A stretch of 64,000 nucleotides of DNA, taken from the NCBI RefSeq assembly GCF_014633365.1, contig NC_068352.1, forward strand, positions 19,439,310 to 19,503,309, in the 5' to 3' direction. The position numbers and the translations under genes are program-made. This document shows, one piece after another, positions 1 to 17,379 of the stretch (within the stretch, counting starts at the first letter, position 1; each line of letters starts with the position of its first letter). Origin of the DNA: Diospyros lotus (taxonomy: Eukaryota > Streptophyta > Magnoliopsida > Ericales > Ebenaceae). Under the pieces are notes generated by a model that saw nothing but the letters and a program-made list of their open reading frames with translations, had not been told where the DNA came from and did not search any database.

Positions 1-526
1 TCTGGCATGGCTAGAACACCATTTGACATTAGTCTTCATTTATCCAAGAATAGAGGTAAGAGTATTTCTCAAGTAAAGTACTCTAGAGTAATTGGAAATC
101 TAATGTATTTAATGAGTTGTACTAGACCAGATATTGGTTATACAGTTAGTAGACTAAGTAGATATACGAGTAATCCTAATGTTAATCATTGGAAAAAAAA
201 TAGTAAGAGTACTTAGGTACTTAGGGTATACTCATAACTATGAGTTGCATTACACCAGATACCCAGCTGTCTTAGAAGGATATAATGATGTAAAAGACTC
301 AAAATCTACAAGTGGATATATGTTCACACTTGCAGGTATAGTTGTGGTTTGGAAATCCTCTAAATAGATTATTATAGCCAGATCCACTATAGACTGAGTT
401 TATTGCCTTAGATAAATGTGGTGAAGAGGCATAATGGCTATGCCATTTCTTAGAGGATATTCCAATATCGAAGAAACCTGTGTCTCCAATATGTATACAT
501 TGTGATAGTCAATCTGTAATTGGAAT

Positions 527-565
<39 letters not shown>

Positions 566-731
566 ACGTCATAGATATAATACCATTAGACAACTACTCT
601 CAACTAGAATTATCTCTATTAACTACGTGAAGTAAAAGGATAATATCGCGGATCCACTAACAAAAGGGTTGAATAGAGAGTTAATTGAAAAGTCGTCAAG
701 AGGAATGGGACTAAAGCCCATGAAAGAATAA
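1..731 (+). pseudogene. Ty1/copia polyprotein 3' end (RT C-terminus and RNase H), decayed
   Basis: The window opens inside the reverse transcriptase of a copia retrotransposon. The frame starting at 7 reads into the conserved stretch YSRVIGNLMYLMSCTRPDIG (residues 25-44), followed by [10 protein letters not shown]. The RNase H part follows in another frame ([14 protein letters not shown], about 295-340), and a third segment near 640-731 reads ADPLTKGLNRELIEKS and ends GLKPMKE-stop at 729-731, the usual C-terminus of these polyproteins. At least one frameshift near 195-215 and stops at about 365, 394 and 433 break the frame, so it is non-functional. The 5' part lies outside the window. Assignment to copia is by family knowledge of these motifs; the lineage within copia is not resolved. 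Confidence 0.85.
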
Positions 732-1190
732 GTTGATACAATGGAAACCCAACCTAGTTGACTAGAGATCTTAAGATCTAGGTTTAAATGAACAATTTAA
801 TTGTAAAAACTTTATTAGGTCACTGTGGGGGGTTTTATCCTCTTGTCCATTCCTATAAAGAAACAATGATACCCGTAAGGAAAAGGATAGCGATGCTCGC
901 TTTAATGATTCTTAAACTCAGAAATTCTAAGTGGATTGCTATGAATTAAGTAATCACATATGTGAGAGAGAAGTGGGGCCACTTCAAAGAAGAATTGTAT
1001 ATGGCTCAATGATAAATGGATGAATGAGAAAATTAATTGGGAATGATTGCATATGCTATGCATACGTATAATATAATATATTAAGGGAGCAAGAGGCACA
1101 TGATCCGCCTAAGTTCCTAGGAGAATTGGAATTTGGAATGGGATGGGAGAGGTTGAAATTGGAAGCCTGAGACTATCATGATATTAAATA
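732..1190 (+). other. Probable copia 3' untranslated region and LTR remnant
   Basis: This stretch directly follows the copia stop codon and has no coding capacity. Its position fits the 3' untranslated region and start of the 3' LTR of that element, but I could not fix an LTR boundary or a target duplication, so this is inference from position only. Confidence 0.4.
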
Positions 1191-1224
1191 GAAATAGGTC
1201 GATAGCTTATTTTCTTTAATGCAT

Positions 1225-1545
1225 TAAATCAAATGAAGCCAAGTAACATTCATTCATTCATACATACTAAGTCCATGCTTATCCTGTACATACATCTGCT
1301 TTCGTTGTTTCAAAATAATTTTTGAAAATATTTATCTTGCATATGTCAAATAATACAATCTGACATCCAAACAAGTATATTTAAATCCCTGTATTAATTT
1401 CCAATGCAAATTACTTTACAACCATAAAAACGAATCAATTAGAATATGTTCTCTAATTGCCAGAATCGACATGCTGATTAAATGTAATATTTGAAACATA
1501 TATTCACGTATATGCATTAAATACCAAACTGAGACTCTGATACCA
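1225..1545 (-). mobile_element. LTR-retroelement internal leader with primer-binding site (copy 1)
   Basis: On the minus strand TGGTATCAGAGTC occupies 1545-1533, matching the initiator-methionine tRNA primer-binding site of plant LTR retrotransposons, one base past the end of the LTR at 1547-3325. The sequence downstream of it on the minus strand (to about 1225) is non-coding leader that is clearly similar to 61574-61872, beside the second copy of the same LTR. No gag is seen; the element stops at about 1200. Confidence 0.6.
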
Positions 1546-1546
1546 C

Positions 1547-3325
1547 TAAAGGGAATCACAAGTATGGCGGTACATGCAAAAATAATTCTTTTACCGTGTA
1601 TCATATACACGTAGAGGAATATAATATACACATCTTATATAGTTTGGGTATTTAAGTAACACTCATATTTAACAATTGAATATAAATAAATGCATACTTA
1701 CTGCCCGATGAAGGGATGAAATACAGAACTGGTTTTTGTATTGAGACAAAGTCCACCCCAAGATGTGGTGGTTCTAGTCGGTCCACACTTAATATGCAAC
1801 AAGGTACTGTCCCAGTCACCTCTTCTTGTACTAGACATAGACGATCTACGTATCATTGATGTCTATGTCTCAAAATAATACATGCAACAATTACACGTAT
1901 AATTTCTATGATTTTTCAAAGGAATAAGAAAGAAAGAAAATGAAGTAAAATCATGAGAGAGAAAGAGATAGAAGGTTGAGGCCTTGCCTTTGCCATTAAA
2001 TAAATCCCCAATTTCCCCTTTTCTCCCTTCTCCTCCCCTAATTTAATTCTCCTCTGAAATCCATGCAGCCACCCCCTTTAATAATTAAGCAATCATGTAA
2101 TTTACTATGCACTATGCACTATTTGCATCCGCCGTCTACAATCAATAATTGATTTCACACTATACACTATGCATTATTACTATGCACTTTGTACTATGCA
2201 ATTTTAGCAAGAGAGGTCAATGGTTGAGATTTTAAGCACACAATGTCGATACTAAAACGCAACACTATATGGTGTGTGACTTTCTAGGTTCACTGTCAAC
2301 TAGCAATCAGATAACACCAAAACCCTTTTCAGTATTAGTCAACCCTTTGACCCATCACTGAAACTTCTCCAAATCTCAACGATGTTCCATGAGTTCCTGA
2401 ATAGTGCCAGCAATGGTTTAGGACAATATAGGTGATAATGAAGTCTCATTTCAAGTGAACTTATTACAATTGACGATTACCATGTGCTATAATCATTCCA
2501 TTGCCTAACGTCCCGACTGAACGAGAGTCATGAAGTGACAAACTCATTAATTATGTGTCAGACCTCATTAATGTGACCAGAAGACACCTCAGGAAACACC
2601 TTTCTTGACTTTCAATCTGTTTTGGCTCGGGATTATCCCGTCATACTAAATAGTAGATCACATAAGACGTTCACCCCATCAATTACTGATGAGGATAACA
2701 GATCCTATTTCCAACACCTTTCTCTATATATACACCAGTAATACGAAATTACATAGATGAACATTTTCACCTCCTAATTGGATGGTTCGGGTCATTAGCA
2801 AATCCCACACACCAATACACAAAATAACCGTGTCAGTTCAAGTCTAAGGATCAACACACCATTGTAACCTGATGACACGACCATTATCCATCAGGCCATG
2901 TGGTTAGTCATTAGCGTCACATTCAGCTGATCGTTCCCCAACGACCATCCATAAGTTTACTAATGACAACTCATGTCATATGGCGTATGACACACCATCA
3001 TCCCATCAGTATTCCTATACCGAATGAGGCAGTAACCCCTGTACTAGTTCATACTCAATTGATCAGAGTTCCTATCCAAAGAATCTAAAAATTAGGAATA
3101 GTTTAAGAAGTTTTGTTACTAAGGAATTCTGTCACACAGTCTCAACACCTTGAGAATAAGATTCTCACACAAAAGATGTAGAGACTCATTCATATAAATG
3201 ATTAGAGAAAATATAAATGAAGAAAATTTTATCTTTTATATATTTATACAAAAATATAATTAATGCATTAAAACAAACTCGTTAGATGTCATCCAAATTT
3301 AGCATTAGGGCACACAAAACTAATA
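1547..3325 (-). mobile_element. LTR of a retroelement, about 1.78 kb (family shared with 61885-63640)
   Basis: Read on the minus strand, the LTR begins near TATTAGTTTTGTGTGCCC at 3325 and ends one base before a TGGTATCAGAG primer-binding site at 1545. The same order of sequence blocks recurs at 61885-63640 (1756 bp), including stretches such as CTTCTCCAAATC and the terminal GTGTGCCCT block. The expected TG/CA ends are mutated here (TA/TA), and no target duplication was found, so this is an old copy. The superfamily is not resolved without the coding part. Confidence 0.65.
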
Positions 3326-3548
3326 CTATGTCTCACACAGGCCTCAGTTTACAACCCCTACATTATTTTAGTTTTGTTGGTTCCATTATCTAATTTATTG
3401 CACTGTTATTTAGATTTGTCCAGTATTAATTTATTATCTTTATAAGGGGGAGTTCAACAAAAACAATATTAAAGCTTAGAAGACTCAAACATGAAACCTC
3501 TGCATCATCAAATGCACTTCCAACTATTAAATTACAACTTACAATCAT

Positions 3549-3558
3549 AATATAATTA
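3549..3558. repeat. Target-site duplication, left copy (AATATAATTA)
   Basis: The 10-mer AATATAATTA at 3549-3558 is repeated exactly at 4570-4579, immediately flanking the foldback element. A 9-10 bp duplication is typical of Mutator-like transposons. Confidence 0.75.
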
Positions 3559-4569
3559 AGATGAAAATAATAAACACTCATTAAACTTTAAAGTTGTAAT
3601 TATTTACTTACTGAACTTTAAATTACAACTAATTACTCACTGAACTTTACTCAACGTCAACTATCCATCACTCATTATAATTCCGCCAGCTATTACAAAT
3701 GAAAAATTCTAACGGAATCTGACGTGGCTAACGGAATCTGATGTGACAAAAATTAATTTAACATACACTCACTGAACTTTAAAAATGTAACTATTTACTT
3801 ACTAAACTTTGCTCAACATCAACCATCCATCACCCTATTACATCACCATCTGATCTTGAAACATATTAAAAGATTTTTGTATGCATTTGAGATCACTTAC
3901 TTCTCAAACTAAAAGCCAAAAACTAAATTATTGATTCAAATTAAAAAAAAAAACTACTGATGCAAACCAAAAGTAAAAAAAAATGTTTGCTTAGATTTTT
4001 GTACCTCCATTACGAACAATGAAATTCAATGAGTGACCAAATTGGTCATATTCGGTGACCGACATACCTTCAGTTTTTGGCTCTTGGTCTCATTATTGAA
4101 TATGTTGAATTTCGTTGTTCGTAATGAAGATAAAAAAAATTAAGAAAACATTTTTTTTACTTTTGGTTTGCATAAGTAATTTTTTTAATTTGAATCATTA
4201 GTTTAGTTTTTGACTTTTGATTTAAAAAGTAAGTGATCCCAAATACATACAAAAATCTTTTAATATGTTTCAAGATCAGACGATAATGTAACAGGGTGAT
4301 AGATTGTTGACGTTGAGAAAAGTTCAGTGAGTAAATAGTTACATTTTTAAAGTTTAATAAGTGTATGTTAAATTAATTTTTGCCACGTCAAATTCTGTTA
4401 GCCACGTCAGATTTCGTTAGCATTTTCCTTTGTAATAGCTGACGATGTTATAACAAGTGATGGATGGTTGATGTTGAGTAAAGTTCAGTGAGTAATTGGT
4501 TACAATTTAAAGTTTAGTGAGTAAATAATTACAACTTTAAAGTTCAATGAGTGCTTATTAATTTTATCC
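3559..4569. mobile_element. Foldback element, probable non-autonomous Mutator-like transposon (~1.01 kb)
   Basis: Almost the entire element is an inverted repeat: the left arm (about 3559-4060) matches the reverse complement of the right arm (about 4070-4569) nearly end to end, with only a short asymmetric centre. The arms carry their own internal repeats of the phrase CACTCACTGAACTTTAAA. Perfect 10-bp direct repeats AATATAATTA flank it. No transposase frame is present. Arm length and 9-10 bp target duplication point to a foldback-type MULE; a different foldback family cannot be excluded. The arms differ by scattered substitutions, so it is not recent, but it is complete. Confidence 0.75.
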
Positions 4570-4579
4570 AATATAATTA

Positions 4580-6545
4580 TATTCCTTGCTTCTCTTTACT
4601 CGTGGAAGGAATACAATTTCAAATTACATTAAGAGTGTTCGATTGCACACATTTACCATAGAAAATGTGTAATTATTACACATATTTTCTATGAAAACAA
4701 TCAAACACACCTTAAGTTTGTTAATCTTCAATTATAATTTTTTATGCGTCCTTACAAAATAATTTTTTGTTTGAATACATTTTCTTTAGTGTTAGAATAA
4801 TTCTAACTTTGTGCCAAAGTTATCCATAACACCCTTTCCTCATGAGGAAGCAATACAATGATTCTTCAATCCAATTATTCTTTGATTTGAAGCATCTTCA
4901 ATAAATATGTTTGGGTTTTTGTTTTCCTTTTTTTCTTATGATAATTATCTATTTTAGGGCCAATTTAGTTTTGATTTGAGTTTCACCTATGCTGTTAAGT
5001 TTAGTGTTTTATTGCAAACATATTCTACTTAGAGCTGCACCATAGGAAACCAATAATATATAAATTAGACAAAATTTTAAGATCCTTATCTTAGGATAAT
5101 TGTTCTTGCGCGTCCCCTGTATTCGTGTTCTCGATTACGCAGAAGAAGGTAAATCGTAAGTGTGAGACTTTATCTCACTACGTAGAAGAAGGTTTGAACT
5201 TGGGCCCCATCAAATTGACACTAACATAACACTCATCCTTGCCAACTAACCTGTACCCTGAGTGTAAGACATCATTGACTAGTATTATATAATTTGACCT
5301 AATCAGTCCAATTCCAAGACCTTAATTGGGTTGTCTCGACTCAATTATCGTGAGGGCTATTTTTCACTCGGGCCCATGGGCCCATTAACATGAGTTCGTT
5401 AACTTATTTAGTTATTAATTTGACTTGGTCCTTATTTATTAAGTGAAGCCCAATAACCCCATAATTGGCGCTATTCTTTGTCCATTAACCTTTCCTTCCT
5501 TGCCCCAAGTTCACTATCTTACAGCGATGGGAATCCCCTCTTGCTGCCGTAACCAAACCTCAAAAGCTCTGTGGCTCCCATTTTCTTCCATTTTGTCAGG
5601 AAAGATTTTATACAATTTTCAATTTCTCTTCCAACTCTTTTCATACCTTTCTTACCTTTTCCTCTCAGCCCAAATTGGGCCAACTTTACAAGCAATTTAT
5701 GTTGTAAATTAAGTGGTATTTCAAATTATTTATAGTGTTTTTTGTTTCACATTGGTTGGATAGAAATTTTTCTTCATCTTTTTATATATATTAAACCTGT
5801 TTACACCTATAAAATCTATGAGAGAGTTAGGTCTTGAACTCATGAGATTGGGCCAACTCAAGACAAAATCAAAGATCCCCCAAGCTTAGGGCATACTTGG
5901 CAACTTTTTATTTTTTTCCTTACATAATTTATATTAAATTGGTCTACCCCAAAATGATTTGAATCAATCTTCAACTCGGAGAAAGAATAGGTTTTTCATG
6001 ACCAATTTTTCTTTTTTTATCCTTTTTCTTCATTTTATTTTATCTTCTTCTTATCCATTTTGAACCAGTCTTCTAACTACTGATTTCCTCTCAACGTTCA
6101 CGTTCCTCTCTTATAAAAGCAGTCTCTTGCCACACTTGTGGTACACAAGAAAACCATCATCCATTTCAAGCATTTCTCATGTTGCTACTTTGTTGGGTTC
6201 ATCTTTGCTTTCTTGTTACTCTTTTTATCTCCAAAACTCATGAATATTGTACACGAGTTTTGAAGAGCTTGTTGTATCTTGAGGGGTAGTCGCCGAAACC
6301 TTTGCACTATTTTTTGAAGAGTGAAAATTATTCTTAATCCTAGTGACGTTTATTATCATGTTTCAAGCCTCGTTATTGTCCACCTTTATCAAATTATTAC
6401 AATAATCTATACATTTTTTAATATACATAAAATAATGTTATTCACAAATAGTGCCGCGATAGAGATTGTCACAAAAAAAAAAAAAAAAAAAAAGATTATG
6501 TGACAAAATTTTGATGCCACCAAAAGTATCGCAATTGGTGAAAAA
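4580..6545. other. AT-rich non-coding stretch
   Basis: No gene is supported. The short open frames here have no recognisable domain. A run of about 20 A residues sits at 6474-6493, just before the reductoisomerase pseudocopy begins. A block at 5110-5300 is less AT-rich than its surroundings and may be old repeat sequence, but I cannot name it. Confidence 0.5.
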
Positions 6546-6753
6546 TTTGTCATTTAGGGCCCAGATGACGAACATAAAGCTCATATCCTTTATTTATTCA
6601 TTCAGTAGAAGCAGAACAAAGCAAGAGCAACTTGGAAATGCAGTATCAGGCAACAGTAGACTAGGCAAAACCAGTGACCATACTAACAAGACTTAAAACA
6701 AACTTATCAGTTACCTAACAGAAACTAGAGAGCTCAAGCTAAATTTTCGAGAC

Positions 6754-8582
<1,829 letters not shown>

Positions 8583-8789
8583 CTTAAAATGAGAAGGCAA
8601 CAACAGAGATAAGACTGTTTTTCTGCATTGTGTGCTTATATCTTGCTCTTGAGTAGTTTAGATTTGGATCGCACGATGAACCTTGCACTCGAACGCAAGC
8701 ATAGAGATTGACATGGTGACCAACAACTAGAGGAATCCGGTTTAACCCAAAATGAAAAAGTGTGCTTACCTGAGCCATCATTAGCGCTA

Positions 8790-8981
<192 letters not shown>

Positions 8982-9040
8982 TCAGAAGCAGAGGAACAAA
9001 AATGTCTCAGTTCACTGAAATTTTGCAGAAAATATTCAGA

Positions 9041-9900
9041 CGAGCAGACATAAAGGGCTGTCTATTTTCTTCATGCTTTTAGCTAAAAATGCGAAAAAGA
9101 AACCCTCAATTGAATGACTTTGTCTTTCTAGGAGAATGAACGATAGTAGGCATTGCGAGCTGGGAGAGCCACTGAGAGTAATTTTGGTTCATTGTAGTTT
9201 CAAGATGTTCTTAAAATTTTTAAGGGTATGTATGACAGTATGAGTGGTAAGTATTATGTACCAAAAGGACGATTTATGAATGGGGGAGTTGTAAATCTTT
9301 CCACCTCCCTTCGTATAAATAATTTTTGTAATTTTTCACTTATCAAAAAAATAATGTCTTTAAGAGTTCAAATGATTTATCTCTTCTTCTCAAACGCTCT
9401 TTACCACTATCAGTTCAAAAATATCTTTAAATAAAGGATCTGGACAAAAAATTAAACTATAAAACCTCTAAAGATATTTTTAAATTACAAAATTCAAAAA
9501 TGTAAAGAGTCTCTAATTGAGGTATTTGAACAAAAAAATAAATTATAAAACTTTTAAAAATATTTTTAAACTATAAGATGATCTCCTTGTAAATTACCTA
9601 GAACAAAGAATATCTAAGTGCAATTCAAAATTTTCATTTTATTCAATTAATAATATGCCTTCCAAATGAAACGAATCCCTTCCTATTCATTTCCCTCTGT
9701 AAAAGTGTAAACCTTATGAAAACTTTGTTAAGTTGAAAATAATTTATGTAAACTTCTATATGGTTAACAGTAAGGTCAACAAAAATAGAATAATACGACA
9801 AATCTCAAACAAGTTTCCACAGGTAAGAAGAGATGAGTAATTGATGTCGATCTAGTTGGAGCCCAGATCCTGTATAAAGTATAAGGATACCAAAATGTTA
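9041..9900. other. AT-rich spacer between pseudocopy and gene
   Basis: No gene is supported. The block 9440-9590 contains an imperfect direct repeat of a phrase around TATAAAACCTCTAAAGATAT, of no known function. Confidence 0.45.
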
Positions 9901-9904
9901 CCCA

Positions 9905-10198
9905 AAATTTTATTCCCCAAACTAAACAACATATATATATTGCATATTAATAAAATGCCCCCATTCATTCAATAGAAGCACAATAAAGCTCAATATGACA
10001 AATATAAGAAGTACATATAATTATTCATTCAGTACATGCAGAACACAGCAACTCTTGGAAATGCAGTGGCAGGAAACAGTGGCTACTACTTACTAGGCAA
10101 AACCAGCGACCCCATATGACTTGATAAAACTTCCCCATCTAAGTAATCTAACAGAAACTAGCAGCCAGCTCACGCAAGCTAAATAAATTCTTCGCCGC
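9905..10198 (-). other. Probable 3' UTR of the reductoisomerase gene
   Basis: The region downstream of the stop codon at 10199 is partly conserved in the pseudocopy (6550-6753), including the ATGCAGTGGCAGG block, which suggests it is transcribed UTR duplicated along with the exons. On the minus strand AATAAA occurs at 9914-9909, a possible polyadenylation signal. The true end of the transcript is not visible. Confidence 0.45.
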
Positions 10199-14653
<4,455 letters not shown>

Positions 14654-14719
14654 TTTCTGAGACACTGTAGAGGCTGCCGCAAGACAGAGAGACGAAGAAG
14701 ACAGTCTCTGATTGATTGG

Positions 14720-14727
14720 TATTTATA
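14720..14727 (-). promoter_or_regulatory. TATA box of the reductoisomerase gene
   Basis: On the minus strand TATAAATA lies at 14727-14720, about 67 bp upstream of the ATG at 14653. Transcription would start near 14690 and leave a short, CT-rich 5' leader, as is common for plant nuclear genes. Confidence 0.6.
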
Positions 14728-14759
14728 TGCGTGTAAAGCCCTATTTTTGAGCTTGCAGG

Positions 14760-15720
14760 GGCTCTTTAGTAACCTTACCTTCCCTTAATTTATTTTTCTT
14801 TTTTTCTTTGAAACAAAAGGGAAAACTCGTTCTAAAGTGTTATTGATACACTAAATTAAAGTACAAAATAAAAATATTTTTATAAATTACTTTTTATTTT
14901 TTATTGTAGATAACTTTTTAACAATATTTAAGTCCTTTTATTTTATTTTAATGTGTTAACAACAATTTTAAATATATTAATATTTTCACCTAAATTAAAA
15001 TTAGTATTGAAATTCAATTATCTAAATACAATTAATTGAAACATCAAATTACTTATCGTTATATATAAATCAAAAAATCAACAAAAAGTTAGAAAAAATT
15101 CTACAAATGATAAGAGTTGAACATAAAATCTAAAAATTATAAGAGTACAAATAATAATTTTTATTTTAATTTAATTACATTGAGTTTATTATTAGAATGT
15201 GTTAGAGTTTATTATTAGAATGTTTTGATGATAAATATTTTATGACAAAACTCTAATATTCTCATATGTTATGTTTAGCTTGTGTTTAATAGGTTGTTTT
15301 ATATATGTAGAAATTATTTTATCTTTTAAGATATGTTCAACTCTCATATTTTTTAAGAAAATGTTAAAATTGCTTTGTTTTAAGCTTTATCTTCTAATGT
15401 TCTTGCTCTATCTTAATAGGGTTTTTTAAGATTTCAAGAGATATTTTAAATATTAATAATACATGAATATCACGTGGAGTTTGTGAGTTTTGACTGTTCA
15501 AAATATGTGGCAGCATTTGCTGATAAGCAAATCTATCTCACGTATATTAATTTTTAGATTACCTATTAGATATTTAATATCAAATTTCTAAAATTTTTAA
15601 GTTTTGAAATTTAATAAGGAACTCTTAAAAAACTTATAAAATTGAATATTTGTTACTTGATAAGCAATACATTCAAGTGTTGTTTTGTGCCTAGTCTAAG
15701 AATTAAGTATAGTTTCAATG
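14760..15720. other. AT-rich region upstream of the reductoisomerase gene
   Basis: No gene is supported. The phrase GTTTATTATTAGAATG occurs twice in tandem at 15187-15224, followed by a TTTTGATGATAAATA block that resembles the reverse complement of sequence near 22400-22430 (TCATCATCAAAATCAAAAC). These could be the two outer ends of related repeats in opposite orientation, but I could not fix boundaries. Confidence 0.4.
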
Positions 15721-16527
15721 TGTTACAGGTATTTCTCGCTCTGCTTTGCGCAGGCCGAATCCAACATGATGATTCGGCCCAAAGGTTCGAGACCCAACAA
15801 ATCAGACTGAGCTCGTTAAAGCAAGCTCGAATAGTGCTAAAGCTCGGGGTCAAACATTGGGGCCAAGCGAACTCCCTGTAGCACCTCTAACTATTTGGCA
15901 TATTATAACGGCCCGTCGCTACACTTTGGGCAAGTTCTCAGCGACCTTCATAGCTCGTCGCCTTAGCTCGTTAGCTCGCATCACAGAAGAAGTGTGTGTT
16001 GCGGCATACCGGTCAGCCAGGGGATGCCCTAATTAGACCCCTTAGGCCCATTCTCTTGGTCCACGCCAGTCCCATCCTGCCCTTTTGGCAACAACATCAT
16101 TACAGCCGCATCTGGATTTCAAGATATCCCTCTTAGATCACATCCGCATTAATGGGAGATCTCATATGCATTAATGGGAGATCCCATCCTCATTAATGAG
16201 GGTCTTATCGGCACCTCATCGCGGCAAACACTCCCGCCGGCTACTCCATCCCATCGCCTTTACACGTACGGAGCAGGCAAGAAAGCTTTTGGGCTGATAT
16301 ATATATCAACCAGCCCTCTTAAGGGCCAGAGGTATGTAGTCAAAAACGACTAACAAAAGAACACTCAATATTTTTGCTTACTCGCTCACTAACTTGAGCT
16401 TCGGAGTATCTTGCAGGGACGGGTCGTCCGCCCGGTAAAACAAACCGGATACTTCATTATCTATCTCTCGGATCCACCATACAAGTATGGGTAACAAATC
16501 TCCGTCGATCAATTCCGAACGTCGACA
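15721..16527 (+). mobile_element. Solo LTR, Ty3/gypsy-like, 807 bp
   Basis: The element runs from TGTTACAGG at 15721 to GTCGACA at 16527 and is flanked by a perfect 5-bp target duplication CAATG (15716-15720 and 16528-16532). It is far richer in G+C than its AT-rich surroundings, with repeated AGCTCG phrases. The late block CACTAACTTGAGCTTCGGAG followed by TCTTGCAGGGAC (about 16388-16422) is of a kind common in plant gypsy LTRs, so the gypsy call rests on family resemblance. No internal coding sequence remains. Confidence 0.85.
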
Positions 16528-16538
16528 CAATGTATTTG

Positions 16539-16790
16539 AATAATAAAATTCTAGAGTATCTATTTTTCAAGAATTACTCAAAATATACATTAATAATATA
16601 TATGTACGATGTTTTAGACCTTATAGAATAGAAATCATATATATATATATGTATGATTTCTAGAGTATCTATTTTTCAAGAATAATAAAATTCTAGAGTA
16701 TCTATTTTTCAAGAATTACTCAAAATATACATTAATAATATATATGTATGATGTTTTAGAGCTTATAGAATAGAAATCATACATATGATT
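16539..16790. repeat. Tandem duplication, period 142 bp
   Basis: The block starting AATAATAAAATTCTAGAG at 16539 is repeated at 16681 with few differences (GTACGATG versus GTATGATG, GACC versus GAGC). The second copy ends near 16790. A third partial copy of TTCTAGAGTATCTATTTTTC sits at the end of the first unit. It abuts the right target duplication of the solo LTR. Confidence 0.85.
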
Positions 16791-17374
16791 TGTTTCAATT
16801 GAATAATAAATAAGTCATTCGATTTATCTGTGTTTTTGTTTTAATAAATATGAATGATATATCATGATACTCAAGTTGTTGCATCTTTGTGTTATATGTT
16901 ATAATTTGATGAATGAGTTAAGTGGAATAATTTTTATTTGAACATAGAAAATGAAAATTTTTAGTTGAGTAACATATATTGTGCTTAATAATTTTATAAT
17001 ATTCTATATGTTCTATCTCAGTCAAGAAACAAGTAAGTTACTTGACTTATGTGTGTTTCATGTGTGTATGTATTTCATAAGGTGAATATGAATGAATAGT
17101 TATTTGAATAATTGTATTTCTATGAAATATATTATGTTGTATGCTTAATAAAATAATCTTCCTTTGATTAAGAAATGAATATTTTCAACTAAGTAGCAAT
17201 CATTTTACCCATTTTATTATTATTTAAAAATCTAGTAAAATTCCATGATATGAGAATATCTTCATCTATTATAGCTTTCTATGTAACCAAGTGGATGTAA
17301 TTGGAAAGTTAATTCTAGCTAATTTTCACAAATAACACTTGTGTATTAAATAAATGGTTGAGCTTGATGTGTTA
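16791..17374. other. AT-rich non-coding stretch
   Basis: I see no gene, terminal repeat or recognisable element here. Confidence 0.4.
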
Positions 17375-17379
17375 TGTTA

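Noticed and set aside
5443..5712. 89-residue plus-strand frame as a small gene
   Set aside because: No domain, no start context, and surrounded by repeat-like sequence.
14654..14665. Four-residue N-terminal extension of the reductoisomerase frame
   Set aside because: The codon at 14665-14663 is GTG, not ATG. The first ATG in frame is at 14653-14651, and the protein then has the usual length for the family.
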